Of a stretch of 64,000 nt of DNA, positions 11,157 through 58,741 are shown piece after piece. Below the pieces are notes generated by a model that saw only the letters and a list, made by a program, of their open reading frames with translations, made no database searches and was not told where the DNA came from. The DNA comes from Gymnogyps californianus (taxonomy: Eukaryota > Chordata > Aves > Accipitriformes > Cathartidae), in contig NC_059471.1 in NCBI RefSeq assembly GCF_018139145.2, positions 86,388,520-86,452,519 of the forward strand. The letters run 5' to 3'. Each line of letters begins with the position of its first letter. Within the stretch, counting starts at the first letter, position 1. Made by a program: the position numbers and the translations under genes.

Positions 11157-12521
11157 AAGGGATTACACTAGGCATTTTGCCTACTTTGTTTACAGGTGTT
11201 ACACAAGTATGTTTTTAAACACATAGTTGATAGTCGCTCCCGGACTAATTAATATTAACCAGTAAGTGCCACTAGTGACTAAAAGTGTCAACATAACCAT
11301 AATGGGATAGCTCCCACACTCCACAGTCAGTAAGAAGGCTCTTTTGATTCCAGCAGTTGTGTATTTTTCAAGCCTCTTCAGCTATACTTTTGAATTATAC
11401 ACCTGCATAAAAGTTGCCAATAACTCCTTATTAAAGACAAAAAAAGATAGGCACAAAACTAAAGTACAGTATATTATTTCATTTCAATGCACTGTGGGCA
11501 AACCTCATCATTATTTACAAGAAAAAGATGTCTAAATGGATGTATGATAAAGCTTAGGGAAGAATTATTTCAAAATAAAATGCACAGGTAAAAATCACAG
11601 TGAAGTGTTGAGATGAATTTTAAATTAAAAGAAGAAATAAGTGCTTTATTAGCAGCTAAAGCTCAAATTCTAATGCACATTCAGTCTTCCCTGAAATCAT
11701 CAAGGCTCTGGATCATCGGTTTCTACCAAAAGCAGCCAGTTATTCAACATATTCCCTGGGAAGACAAAGTTATATTCAGCTCTGATTATTTGAAATCCAG
11801 TGTTCAAGGACTGCAGAAGCTTTTTCAAGTGACAAGCTCATATTTTACTGCCAGTAGCATCACAGGGATATATATCCTCCACAAATTGCTACCTCTGTCA
11901 ATTAAAAAAGAGAGAGAAGAATATCAAGTCAGCTATGCAAGTTAGATGACCTCAGTTTTGTAATTCAGAATACACCCTTTCAAAAAAAACTGACTGTGGC
12001 ATTGTAAGTTGAAACTGTCACTGAAGCCTACTATGCTTTTTTACTATGCAGGCTTTCCAGGATACGTGATTCTACACCGTGCTGCAAGTATTTGCAGCAG
12101 CAGCAAAGAGTAAGCAGCAACAATAACTACCATTTTCTAGGCTGGCCTCACTTTTAACTCTTTTCTTCATGCTCCAGGTTCCAAAGACTTATAGGAAAGG
12201 TACTGTATTAATGAAGAAAAAACCCCAGCTCTTCTCACTATATTCTGAATGCATAAAGGAAATGTTTCCATTTACCAGATACTTTCGGTTGCTATGATAT
12301 GCTCAGTTTGCATATGATGCCAATTTACAAAGAGCTGCAAATATGCAAGATTATGCTCAATTTAAATATCTAGGAGACCAGCTTTCTTCCTCTCACCACA
12401 TATGCTGTTTACAACTGCTATATTTTTCTGGGAAGCTCGTAAGTAATCACAGCAATGTATCACATCTAAGATATTTATCACAATACTGTACCTTTATCTG
12501 TTCTGCTGAAAAGCGAGGTTG

Positions 12522-48606
<36,085 letters not shown>

Positions 48607-48679
48607 CTGAAGTCAGAGAGAGAGAGGGGGAAAAAAGTGTTAGTAAAACTAAAGAAGCATCCAAAAGAACTAAAAAAAT

Positions 48680-48699
48680 CCCCCCCCCCCCCCCCCCCC
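48680..48699. repeat. Poly-C tract, 20 bases
   Basis: Twenty C in a row on the plus strand, only about 75 bp upstream (in gene direction) of the exon 2 acceptor. The pre-mRNA would carry 20 G there. Confidence 0.9.
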
Positions 48700-49338
48700 A
48701 AATCATATCTACCACATTTAACAACTCCAACAACATAAACGATTTTGCACTAGTATGTGAGTGGGTTAACAAGCTGGGATTTGGATATATCTTGAGCACA
48801 GTCTCCTACCTACTGCCGAACTCCAAGCACAGTTCCTCAGTGTAAATGCCTGACTCCTCTTCTCAGAGCAAACAAGCATGTTGTTAGTGCTCGTTTTAAA
48901 ACTTAAAACTTTCTTGGGAAAAACCATAAAGATACAATTAACATGTATTTATCTTTGTTAGTAACCTCATTTTAAAGTTTTTGGCTAAAAAAGAAAAAGG
49001 TAGTTCAGGAAAGCAGTATGCTGCTCTCATAGTCTAATACTATGTGGAGTCCCAGCCTTCTATTTATGGCTTAACACAGCCCCACAGCTTCCTTGCCCAC
49101 AGGAAACCACTAGCACCAGCTCATTTCAACAACCAGCAATTAGCACTGGATGAGGCTATGGAGGCAGCAGCCCTCCTGCCCTCTTTTCCAGGTAGGAGAC
49201 ACTTTTTTTCCTCCTTGAGTTGGCATCTAAAAGCAGGTTACTTGTTTGGGAGGAGGTTGCCTAAGGATGTTTTGTACCTGGATCCAGACATCTCAGTTCT
49301 TTGCACAGCAAGAGCCACCAAAAAGCCCAATTTAAGAA

Positions 49339-49359
49339 GGCAGGCAGGCAGGCAGGCAG
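49339..49359. repeat. (GGCA)n microsatellite
   Basis: About five GGCA units in a row, flanked by A/G-rich sequence. Confidence 0.85.
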
Positions 49360-51007
49360 ATTGTGACACATGAGGTGCATCGGGGTCACCTGCCTGCATG
49401 TCCTGGAACAAGCAGCCAGATGGACCTTAGATGGACCTTCTGCAATACCACAGGTAAGCTCATGAACTAGTGACTTGATAGACCAGCTAGAGGATGCTAT
49501 CCTTTTAAAACAGCTGACAGGGCCTCCAGTGCCCTCCTTTCTCTGTTTTCAGGATCTCCGGGGGTCTTAGCAGGGCTGCAGTGCAAACAGGCATAGTGTC
49601 TCACAGCCCAGTTTACATCCTTTGCAATCATTATTTAGGCTCCCTACTGAGTTACTGAATTACAATTAAGTCCCCTTCCCTTTTGCTCTATGAACTGCAG
49701 TTGTTAATTTTATCAGATAAATATGAGTGGAAGAGTTACTCAGACTGTAACCCTGACTCTCTTCCTGAAGACTCACACTTGCAGGCTCCTCTCCTGTCTG
49801 TGGGAGCATAGATTTTGCATAGCAAGTGCCTTTCTGTAAAAGGCATGGTTCTGCAGGAAGGCTGAAAACCAGCCTTGGTGGTCCCTTGTGACTGGTGAAA
49901 AATGCAGGTCTCAGCTGTCCCCCATTAGAATAACAGCTTGCTTTTTCCCCAAGCAGCACCTTCAAACACCATCTCTAATCCTCCTCTGCACACACAGATG
50001 GTGACTACCTGACAGCAGCCAGGCCTCTGGAAAATTGCAATTATAGCTCCCAGCTGGTTAATTACAACTAGAATTTGTGGGTCAAATACATATCTATTTA
50101 TTACTGAACACTCATCCTACTTCCATACTAGTCCGCTTGTTTGTTCACTTGGTTGTCATTTATTGTTAGATTTGACAAACAGGGAGGAGAGAAGAGGAGG
50201 CGGCTCAGTAAAGCAACCACGGCAAAGGTTTGCAACTACTTTGAAGGGGCCTGCAATAAGCAGCCAAGAAGGGGAATCCTGTTGTCAGCATAGTTAAATT
50301 ACAGCTCCAATGGAAAGTTTTTCAGTGGTCTGAAAGTCAAAACAGCATGAAGCGTACAATTCAGGCTAGAAGCAGTAGAGGAAGTGAAATCAAGATGGGA
50401 TCAAGAGCCCAAAGAGGGAAGACTGAGCTTGGGAGCAAGTGGAGGCTGGAGAAAGGGAGAGAGGCAAGCAGAGGCAGGTGCTAAGGTCTTCTGAGGCAAG
50501 GGACATAACTCAGGTGGAGAGGTGGAACCTGAAGTATGGAAACCAGGATGTGGATAAGCTGAAGGGATGGGAAGAGGAACAGCAAGACAGTTCATGTCCA
50601 TGGATTAGGTTCACAAAATCCTGCACTGACTCTCATCACCCTCCTGCTTTCAGCAACTATTTATGAAACCCATTGGCACAAATATGTCCCATTATGCTTG
50701 TTGATAAAATTACAGCAAACTTATCTCTACTTTGATTGCTTCATGAATGCAACTGGCAGAAATGGATCTAAAAGCTCCGGCCCTTCTCACAACTGCCATA
50801 GCTATCCAAAGTTGATGCACAATTTTTCAGGTTGGCTTTCTCAAGAGTTTGGATGTCGCAACCCCACTCAGTTAATATTAAAAGAAGATCAAGGCTGTAA
50901 TGCCAGATACTTAAGAAATGAGGATGTATCAGAATTGAAGCAGTCTGTACAATCCTTATTTTGCCTCCTTTTACACATATATTATGCATTTTTTTCCTTT
51001 TAGGTCT

Positions 51008-51609
51008 TGTCGTGGTTTCGGCTGGGACACAGTTAACTCTCTTCTTAGTAGCTGGTACAGTGCTGGGTTTTGGATTTAGTGTGAGAATGATGTTGATAAC
51101 ATGCTGATGCTTTTAGTTGTTGCTAAGTAGCGCTTATCCTAAGCCAAGGATTTTTCAGTTTCCCATGCTCTGCCAGCAAGCAGGTTTGCAAGAAACTGGG
51201 AGGGAGCGCAGCCAGGGCAGCTGACCTGAACTAGCCAAAGGGATATTCCATACCATGGAACGTCATGCCCAATATATAAATGGGGGGAGTTGGCCGGGAG
51301 GAGCGGATCGCTGCCTGGCATTGGTCAGCAGGTGGTGAGCAACTGCATTGTGCATCACTGGGGTTTTTTTTCTCTCTCTCCCCCCCCCCTTTTTTTTTGT
51401 TATATTCCTTTTCATTACTATTATTTCATTATTATCATTGTTAGTATTATATTTTACTGTAGTTGTTAAACTGTTCTTATCTCTACCCACAAGTTCTACC
51501 TTCTTTCCCGATTCTCCTCCCCATCCCACCAGGAGCAGGGGCGGGGGGGGCAGGGAGCGAGGGAGCGGCTGCGTAGTGCTTGGCTGCTGACTGGGCTTAA
51601 ACCACGACA
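51008..51609 (+). mobile_element. Solo LTR, 602 bp, same avian family, antisense to MAP7D2
   Basis: It begins TGTCGTGGTTTCGGC and ends AAACCACGACA. A TATATAAA box lies at 51273-51280 and the U5-like end contains TTATCTCTACCCACAAG. The flanks read GGTCT on the left and GGTCC on the right, a 5-bp duplication with one mismatch. Compared with the copies at 42213 and 63133 it is inverted, so it runs against MAP7D2. The usual ATTAAA signal is degenerate here (GTTAAAC). No internal viral genes are present. Confidence 0.87.
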
Positions 51610-52643
51610 GGTCCCTTCACTTATTCAGTGCATAGGATGAGCCTCCTCAAGAGATGAACCAAGTTCAAAGTGCTTAGTGCTTCTTGCTTCATTTCTTTCT
51701 GAAACTGGAAAGCAGACAGAACTATAATCTGAAGTCTGTCTTGGAGAACAGCACTCCACACTTGGCTGTCACAGGTGAAACAACAAATACAGGGAATTGC
51801 CGCTCATTACATGTGCAACACACCAATGTGCAAATAACTGCGTGGAGGAAAATAGTACACAATCTAATAAGTACAGGCATCAAATGCATATGCATGCAGC
51901 AAGGGTAGCATTAAAACAGCACAGGCATCCTCAATATTAGCATTTCTTAACTCAAGCACTTGACTTCACAAATCAGCATGCCTGCCAAAAATCAGAAATT
52001 TGCTTGCCTTCAGAAAGTAAATGCAGCTTTGAAGGACAGAATAACTACTCTCTAGGTAATAACTTGTACCTTGGGATGATTTTTTTTAAGGCCAAAATTA
52101 GCGTATTTACTACACATCTTCATACAATATACATCATAAATGTAATGGGCAGAGCAGTTACCTATGGCGAGAAATTTGATTAATGACAGGAATTCAAATT
52201 CTGTTTGGTAAAGCAGATTGCAAACAGCAAGCTAGCACAGGTAACTCTACCATGAAAATAACGTAACGCCATCTCTGTTTCATAACACGAACCGCCAGCA
52301 GAGGGCAGAACAAGGTTTGAATAAAAAGAAAACCCCACAGCAAAAAAGCCTTCACTGGGATAAGTGACCTCAGGTTAATAGTCTGTATACACAGCTTTAT
52401 CCTGAGCCTTCCTCATATTTACAGCTAAGCCTCTGATCCCTCAGTTAGAAAGGCACGTAGCAGCAAACGACATGTTTAAAGAGTCAGGACGTAAATGTAG
52501 CCTGGTTGTGCGTTCTGCCAACCAGAGTAATGAATACAAAGAGACGCTGGCAGAAAATTCTCTAATAACTCTTTATTCCCAGACTTGCAGAAGAATAAGG
52601 AAACTGCCCAAGTAACAACATCAAAGATTTTACTGTAAAGAAG

Positions 52644-52671
52644 CACGCGCGCACACACACACACACACACA
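52644..52671. repeat. (CA)n microsatellite with GC start
   Basis: A CGCGCG-type start followed by a run of about eleven CA units. Confidence 0.9.
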
Positions 52672-53335
52672 AATTGCTGCTACTTCTACTCCACCTCCCA
52701 GCCCTCCCCAAAAGTCCCTTTTCAGAGTTCCCACTCTCAAAGGCATGCATCTAACTGCTGGGCTAATTCCTTAAGATTGTGCCTCATTTTTCGACTGAAG
52801 AGGGCCAGCTGCTCCTCTGGGACTTTGTTACAACAAGCATTTCTAAAGAAAAAGACCATAACTTAAAATCGGTTAAAAAGTCAGCAGCAGTCCTGCAGCA
52901 GTAATATACCAGCTAATGCTGCAGGACTCTTTCAACACTTCAACATTACTTTGAAATAAATATTCACAGAAGTAAAAACTGACATGTTAATTGCTGCTTC
53001 AACCCTTTTTGACAGGCCAGGTAAACCTATTCAGACTGATGAAACAGTGCCAGAACATGTCCACACGCTCTCTGCTCTGCTCCACATACCACTTGCATAA
53101 GCCTCTTGGCGGTTCCTCAAGACAGAGAGGAAGGTTGTCCTGTCCCAATCAGACACAAGGCAAGCTCTGCCTTTTGAAATCTGTATCCTGTTTCTGGTTG
53201 AGAAAACAAGTACTCAAGCAGGTCAGTCAGGTTACTGGAAGCTGAGAGTACATTTCAGAAGGACCAACCAGCTGCTTGGACACCTCCTCTCCTGAAATTT
53301 GCACCTGAATAACTGCCAGCAAGTAGGGCCTCCTT

Positions 53336-53357
53336 CCCCCCCCCCCCCCCCCCCCCC
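53336..53357. repeat. Poly-C tract, 22 bases
   Basis: Twenty-two C on the plus strand, in intron 1 of MAP7D2. Confidence 0.9.
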
Positions 53358-53506
53358 TTTGTTGCTGAACCCACATACACTTCTCTCCTCTATAATATCC
53401 CACAGTACTTGATTTCACAATGTATTTATACATAGCAGATATCGAAGCCCTTCATAGCAGGCATCCCAACACAGAAGGAAAGTCAGCTGGGGATCTGAGG
53501 CCAGCT

Positions 53507-53626
53507 CTACGTAACAGTGTTCAACATACCTAAACCTTTGGCCGTCCTACATGACCACGTTCAACACGTTTAGACCTTCGCCCATTCTACATGGCACCGT
53601 CCAACATTTTTAGACCTTTGCCACAG
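53507..53626. repeat. Minisatellite, three 40-bp units
   Basis: Units start CTAC at 53507, 53547 and 53587, exactly 40 bp apart. Shared words are CTACATG, GTTCAACA and TTTAGACCTTTGCC. The copies are diverged from one another, so the array is not recent. No fourth full unit is seen on either side. It may be part of a larger unrecognised repeat that continues to about 53790. Confidence 0.8.
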
Positions 53627-56600
53627 TATGTGTCATCTACATTGACATTGCTGTGTTGGTGAAATTCCCGGTATGGATGCAGTTCTGCCAATGGGATCTG
53701 CCTTGCCAGGGATGTGGTGAGGTGGTCCATATAGCAGACCAGACCAGCCCGAGATATCACTGCACTTACACCCACCGTTCTGCTGGCAAACTCTGTTTTT
53801 TCAAATAATATAATCTCAATCTATAAAAATCAAGGTTTTGCTCCCTAAAAACCTGCTTTCTCTCCTTTGAGACTGTTCTTTGAGACAATAAAGAACAGAC
53901 ACTTCCACCTGCCACTGCTTCCCTCTGGGTACTACTGAATGAAGAAATGTTACGTTCAAGTTTTCAGTTACTGACTATACTCTGAGGCAAAAAAAAAAAA
54001 GGTATAAAACTGTATGTGACTGTACCTGGATGACATTTTCTATTGGCAAAAGGCACTTTTTCTAAATTTTCATTACGGTATATCGCCGAGAGGCTTTCAG
54101 GTAGAGTCAACACACAAACAACACAAGGGCTTTGCAGGTATGTTCAGTAAGATTTAGTGGATGGTCCTCTTTTTTGATAATTGTCTTTTTAAAAGTTTTC
54201 TTTAATTCAAAAAAAGCTGTTTATTGTATTGCATTCAAAGATCTAAATACAAATAATCAGAATTTTTCCAGTTTCAGCTACTTAATTTTATTTTTATGTT
54301 TGCCAGGCTGGATGTCAAATATAACCAGAAAAGAAAAAAAGGGACATTTTCCATTATGTCTAATTAAAATACCAGGATAGCTATCTGTTGTTATAAACAT
54401 CTTAAGTAGATGAAGTCATTACAGGCAGACTCAGTTGCCAAACACAGTGACATTTCAGACACCCCAGGCTAATTGTCTGAGAGGTGGCCTGGCAGATAGG
54501 ACAGAGAAGCTGTGAGGGACCTGCACGCTCTGGTTAAACAGCTAGGACATAAAGTGTCACTAGGTGCCTGCTTTATGTTTGTGATCCCCACCCTGGATTT
54601 TCAAATTATTCGTTTGAATCAAGAACTTCAGCTGTACACGATACCTGGACAAAGATTACAGTAGCAAAATATATCCTACTGGTATGTTTAAGTTTAAGAT
54701 GAAATCACTCCAAAATGCTGGCCAAATAACTTTAAAATGATACATAAAGTATATATAGGTCATTTGGTGATCATGTATAATAACAAAAATACCTTAATTA
54801 CTGCATGGGGAGGAAAAATTTGCTAAAATATAGAAGGCAGATCGTTTTAGTTCTGCATGAGCCCATAGACATTGAATCAGCTCCATGGGATTGCATGCTT
54901 TACGTATAAAAAGTGTGCGCAGCCCTAACAGTGCCCCATGGAGACTCCAGTATCATGCAGACACAGCAGATGCATCTCAAGATCAGAGAACTGATAAGAT
55001 AAATCAGCAGAATGTTTTTACTTATGAAAACACTAGATAAATAGAAACACTAGATTAATAATTTAGTTTCCTGAACAGGTCCCTGCTAGACAGCCCACCA
55101 CACAGTAAGCACATACAAAGCAGCACCACTATGTCAGTGTGTGTTCTACACTGCTGTTTTATTCATGGGCTTCTGTAATCTCTCAGGCAGAAAGGAGTCC
55201 GGAGGCTTAACCAGAGCTTGCCAGTATCTTTCTCCCAGATTTGACACACACGAACATTTATAGCTGTACTTTTCAAACTACACCAGACCCATTTGGAATC
55301 TGTAGGTAGGATCTTCCTCCCCTTCTAGCCTGTTCCTTCAGCTTCTTACTGCAGGTAATTACAAAAATTGCACAAAAAGGGAGGTGAATGGTGGAGATTC
55401 AGCTGTAACTTAACCATGGTTTGTTTTGTGTTTAACTTCCATTTCTTCAGAGTAAACCCTGCATCACTCATGTTTATGAAGACAGAAAGTTAAATATATA
55501 ATTTCTAAGTTCAGCAGTTACTTTAAAAACTCTCTATTCCTACCTTTGTCAACACAGATCCCAATTAATCCTTTTAACCTTACTACAATTGAAAAATTGT
55601 CTTCAGAAAGTGTGTCTATATATGTGAATTCATATTATGCATGAAGAGAACTTTTATTCATGTAGATATAAAAATTTTAATCTTAATCTTGTGTTCTGTA
55701 ATCTTTTACTATTCATGAATAGTAATTTTAATAGCAGATGCGGATATACTTGAACACACAAATTCCATTTCATAACTATTTTTGTATTTATTGTGTGACT
55801 GCAGCTAACTTGAAAACACCTTCAGTAACTTCACACGAAGCTTAAATGAAAAACTCTTCTCAAGCACTTTTAGAAGAAGCATAATTTCTCTGAAAGTTCA
55901 TCTTTGTAGCATACATGCAAACACACGTGCTGAGTTAACTATTAAATGGTGGACACATATGTCAGATTTTATATGCTGCAGAATAAAGCCTGTGCAAAGA
56001 CACTTACAGATGGTAAACAGGGTTAAAGGACAGACCTGCCTCTCCATCCTACTCCAAGGGAATATATTATACTCCCTTTCTCTACACTAATAACACTTTC
56101 CAAGACTCTTGATTCACACAGGGGAGGGAGAAAGGAGACAAAAAAGAAGGGTGTTTCCTTTTGCTTATTATACATCTTTCATCCAGTAATTAGTTACCAA
56201 TGGGATTATTCCTCTGCTAGAAAAAAAAAAACGGGCAACAATTGTTAATAGCGTCATACAAAATTTTAATACAAAATAAAATTTTCATATATGTAAACAT
56301 TATGTCCAGAGCCTTACCTAACAGTTCGAGTGCTCTAATGTAGCTACTGCTCTAATAGCCATCGCTCAAAGTAGGCACAGCTCTACCGCTGGCTCCAAAG
56401 CAACCTGGTAGGTAGGGACCCAACCAGATATTCATGCCACTACTGCTCTCATACAAGTCTCAAGAATTTTGTCTTTTGCAGAATATCAGCAGAAGCAGAA
56501 TTTAGCATCAAGATATTTCTACAACAAAGTCAAAAGTTGATTAAAAATTCTGAAATTGGATGAAAGGAGAAGAAAAGTAACAAAAAAAAAAAAGAGGCCT

Positions 56601-56804
56601 GAAGATTCTCAGTTATTTATAATTGTTTTTACCAAAATGTCCAGTCATTTTCCTAATTGCAACTGATTTAAGTTACACATTTGCAGTACGATCTAAGTTT
56701 ATGGGCAATTTCCAGAGCTGTTTTATTAAAAAAAGGACATTGCACAATATCAGAATAACAACTACGAATGATTTTTAAGACTTATGCTTTAAAATAGTCT
56801 ACGC

Positions 56805-56905
56805 AGGGCTTTTTGGGGGTCTTGGGGTTTTTTTGCAGGGGTTGAGAGGTTTTGGGAGGGCTGGGGTTTGGGGATTTTGTTTTGGGTTTTATTTGTTTTG
56901 CCTTT
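56805..56905 (+). repeat. G/T-rich patch with G-quadruplex potential
   Basis: The plus strand has many runs of three to five G (TTGGGGGTC, TGGGG, AGGGG, GGGAGGG, TGGGG) separated by short T-rich spacers over roughly 100 bp. It lies in intron 1 on the strand opposite to the MAP7D2 message. Confidence 0.7.
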
Positions 56906-58642
56906 TTTTTCCCCAACTCTTGCTTTAAAAAGAATTTTTTCTAGTAAACATAGAAATTCTCAGTGTAAGAGACAGATAATCAAATTTGAAGATGCACTTA
57001 AGATGTAGGAAAATAATGGTTTTTAAAATTGATCCGGTCACAACTTTATTATCAGAAAAAGCCCTCAAGTATATTAACGAAAAATAACAACATAGCCCTT
57101 TCCCCCTTCAGATACCTAAATACACAAGATTTGTAATGAGGAGTGGAACAAGAGAAGAACGTAATCCAAAAGGAATTCATGCATTCATGACACTGTCCTG
57201 ATAACTGATTCATCCTACACACACACACTGTGTCCAAGGAAAGCCATCCTTTTCAAACCTGCTCCCTGAGCAAGGAAATAATCTTAACATGGCGGGGGGC
57301 GGGGATCAAATCAGCAACTTTCTGGAAGGAAAGACTATGCATTCTGGAATGGATTAAAAAAAGGAATAAACAAAACCAAATACTGCTTCTAACTCACAGT
57401 TAACACTTTGAAACTAAAGGGAATGAGGGTTCACCAAGGAATAATTGCTGGCACTAGCTGGAAATTATATACTAAAACAAGTAGCAAACCCCCAAAGCTA
57501 CAAGCATTACAAATAAAACAATTTTTTTTTTTGCAATACAGAATTTTTTTTTTCTTTCATTCACTCACTGCGTATCTCCTGAATTAGCAATTGTCCCAAG
57601 GTGTATTTAGGATTTATGCATTTACTACCTTGCACAGGCTAGTTTCACTGACTTCAGCAGAACTACTTTGTTAAAACAGAAAAGATGGAAATATCTCATT
57701 AGGATCAGGAAGCCTTTGCATACCCCACCCAAGTCTGAAAAGAGGTCCTGTCACTCACGTACTATCACAATAAATGGAAAACGCATTTGTTGGAAGGAGA
57801 GTATCTATAAATACTGTAAACACTGCTTGCCTAGTTCACTTCACCTTATGCTGAAAGAAAAAGCCTCACTGTAAGACAGTAAGCCTTGAGTCATAGTTAT
57901 TTTGCCCAAATTATCTATGGGAAATGTTTTAGGATCATATACATTTGTTTCTCCATCTCAATGAATTCAACCTGAACAACCTCATTTTAGGAACATACAC
58001 ATCAAAATGAAATAAATTCAATTTCTTTCCAACAACTTTCGTCACCAAAATGAACTAGAAACAAAAGCTTCGCTGCTATAGTGTAGTCTAGCACATTTCA
58101 ATTCCTCATTAAAAGTGTTTCTGGACTTGCAATACACATTTATGTATCAACATCTGCTGATGTTATATATTTATTATTAGGTATTAGATAACCAGAGCTC
58201 AGTGAAAACTAGCATTTCACTGAGATTCAGATATTTTTAGCATCAGCAAATGAGATGGAAACTCTAAGTATCCATTTCTTCCACCTCCAGGTAGCTTGTA
58301 ATTCCCAAATGCACATTAAAACCCACTTCCTGTTGAAGTTAATTGGCTTTGCTGGTGTACGACACTGAATAGCAATCTTACACTTCGGTGGTTTTACCAT
58401 TTTCACTGCTGTGTTGCACTCCCAAATGGTAGCTGAAGTGCACGAAGACATTAAAAGTGAAGCGAGAGCACAGACCTGCTTTTCCAGATCCAGGTAGCAA
58501 GAGCTTTCGTGGAAGTCTTTACAGCCACTGCAGTCTTGCACAGCCCCCACGTGGGCAAGGAGATGACCTGCAGCTGAGGTGCACCACTCCTCAGTTTACT
58601 GTGATTTTTTTTCACCGAAAACAATGAACACTTACTCAACCT

Positions 58643-58741
58643 CTGCAGCAACTTCCGATGCTGTAATTTAAAACCAATGGGTACAGGAGCCTGCAGCAAC
58701 TTCCAATGCTGTAATTTAAAACCAATGGGTACAGGAGCCTG
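58643..58741. repeat. Tandem duplication, two 48-bp units
   Basis: The unit beginning CTGCAGCAACTTCC at 58643 is repeated at 58691 with a single mismatch seen (CCGATG against CCAATG) and runs to about 58741. The near identity points to a recent event. A short open frame on the minus strand repeats the same peptide, as expected from a 48-bp unit. Confidence 0.9.

Larger units (their letters stand above)
10370..12521 (-). other. MAP7D2 3' untranslated region (probable extent)
   Basis: This is the sequence downstream of the MAP7D2 stop codon. The chosen 3' limit rests on an AATAAA at 10395-10390 on the minus strand, followed by a GT-rich stretch 15-45 bases further on, as expected of a real polyadenylation site. 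The resulting UTR of about 2.1 kb is inference. Other AATAAA matches on the same strand (10734-10729, 11650-11645) could give shorter messages but lack a clear GT-rich element. The UTR would include a run of 16 G (10664-10679) and a TA repeat (about 11131-11156). Confidence 0.5.
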
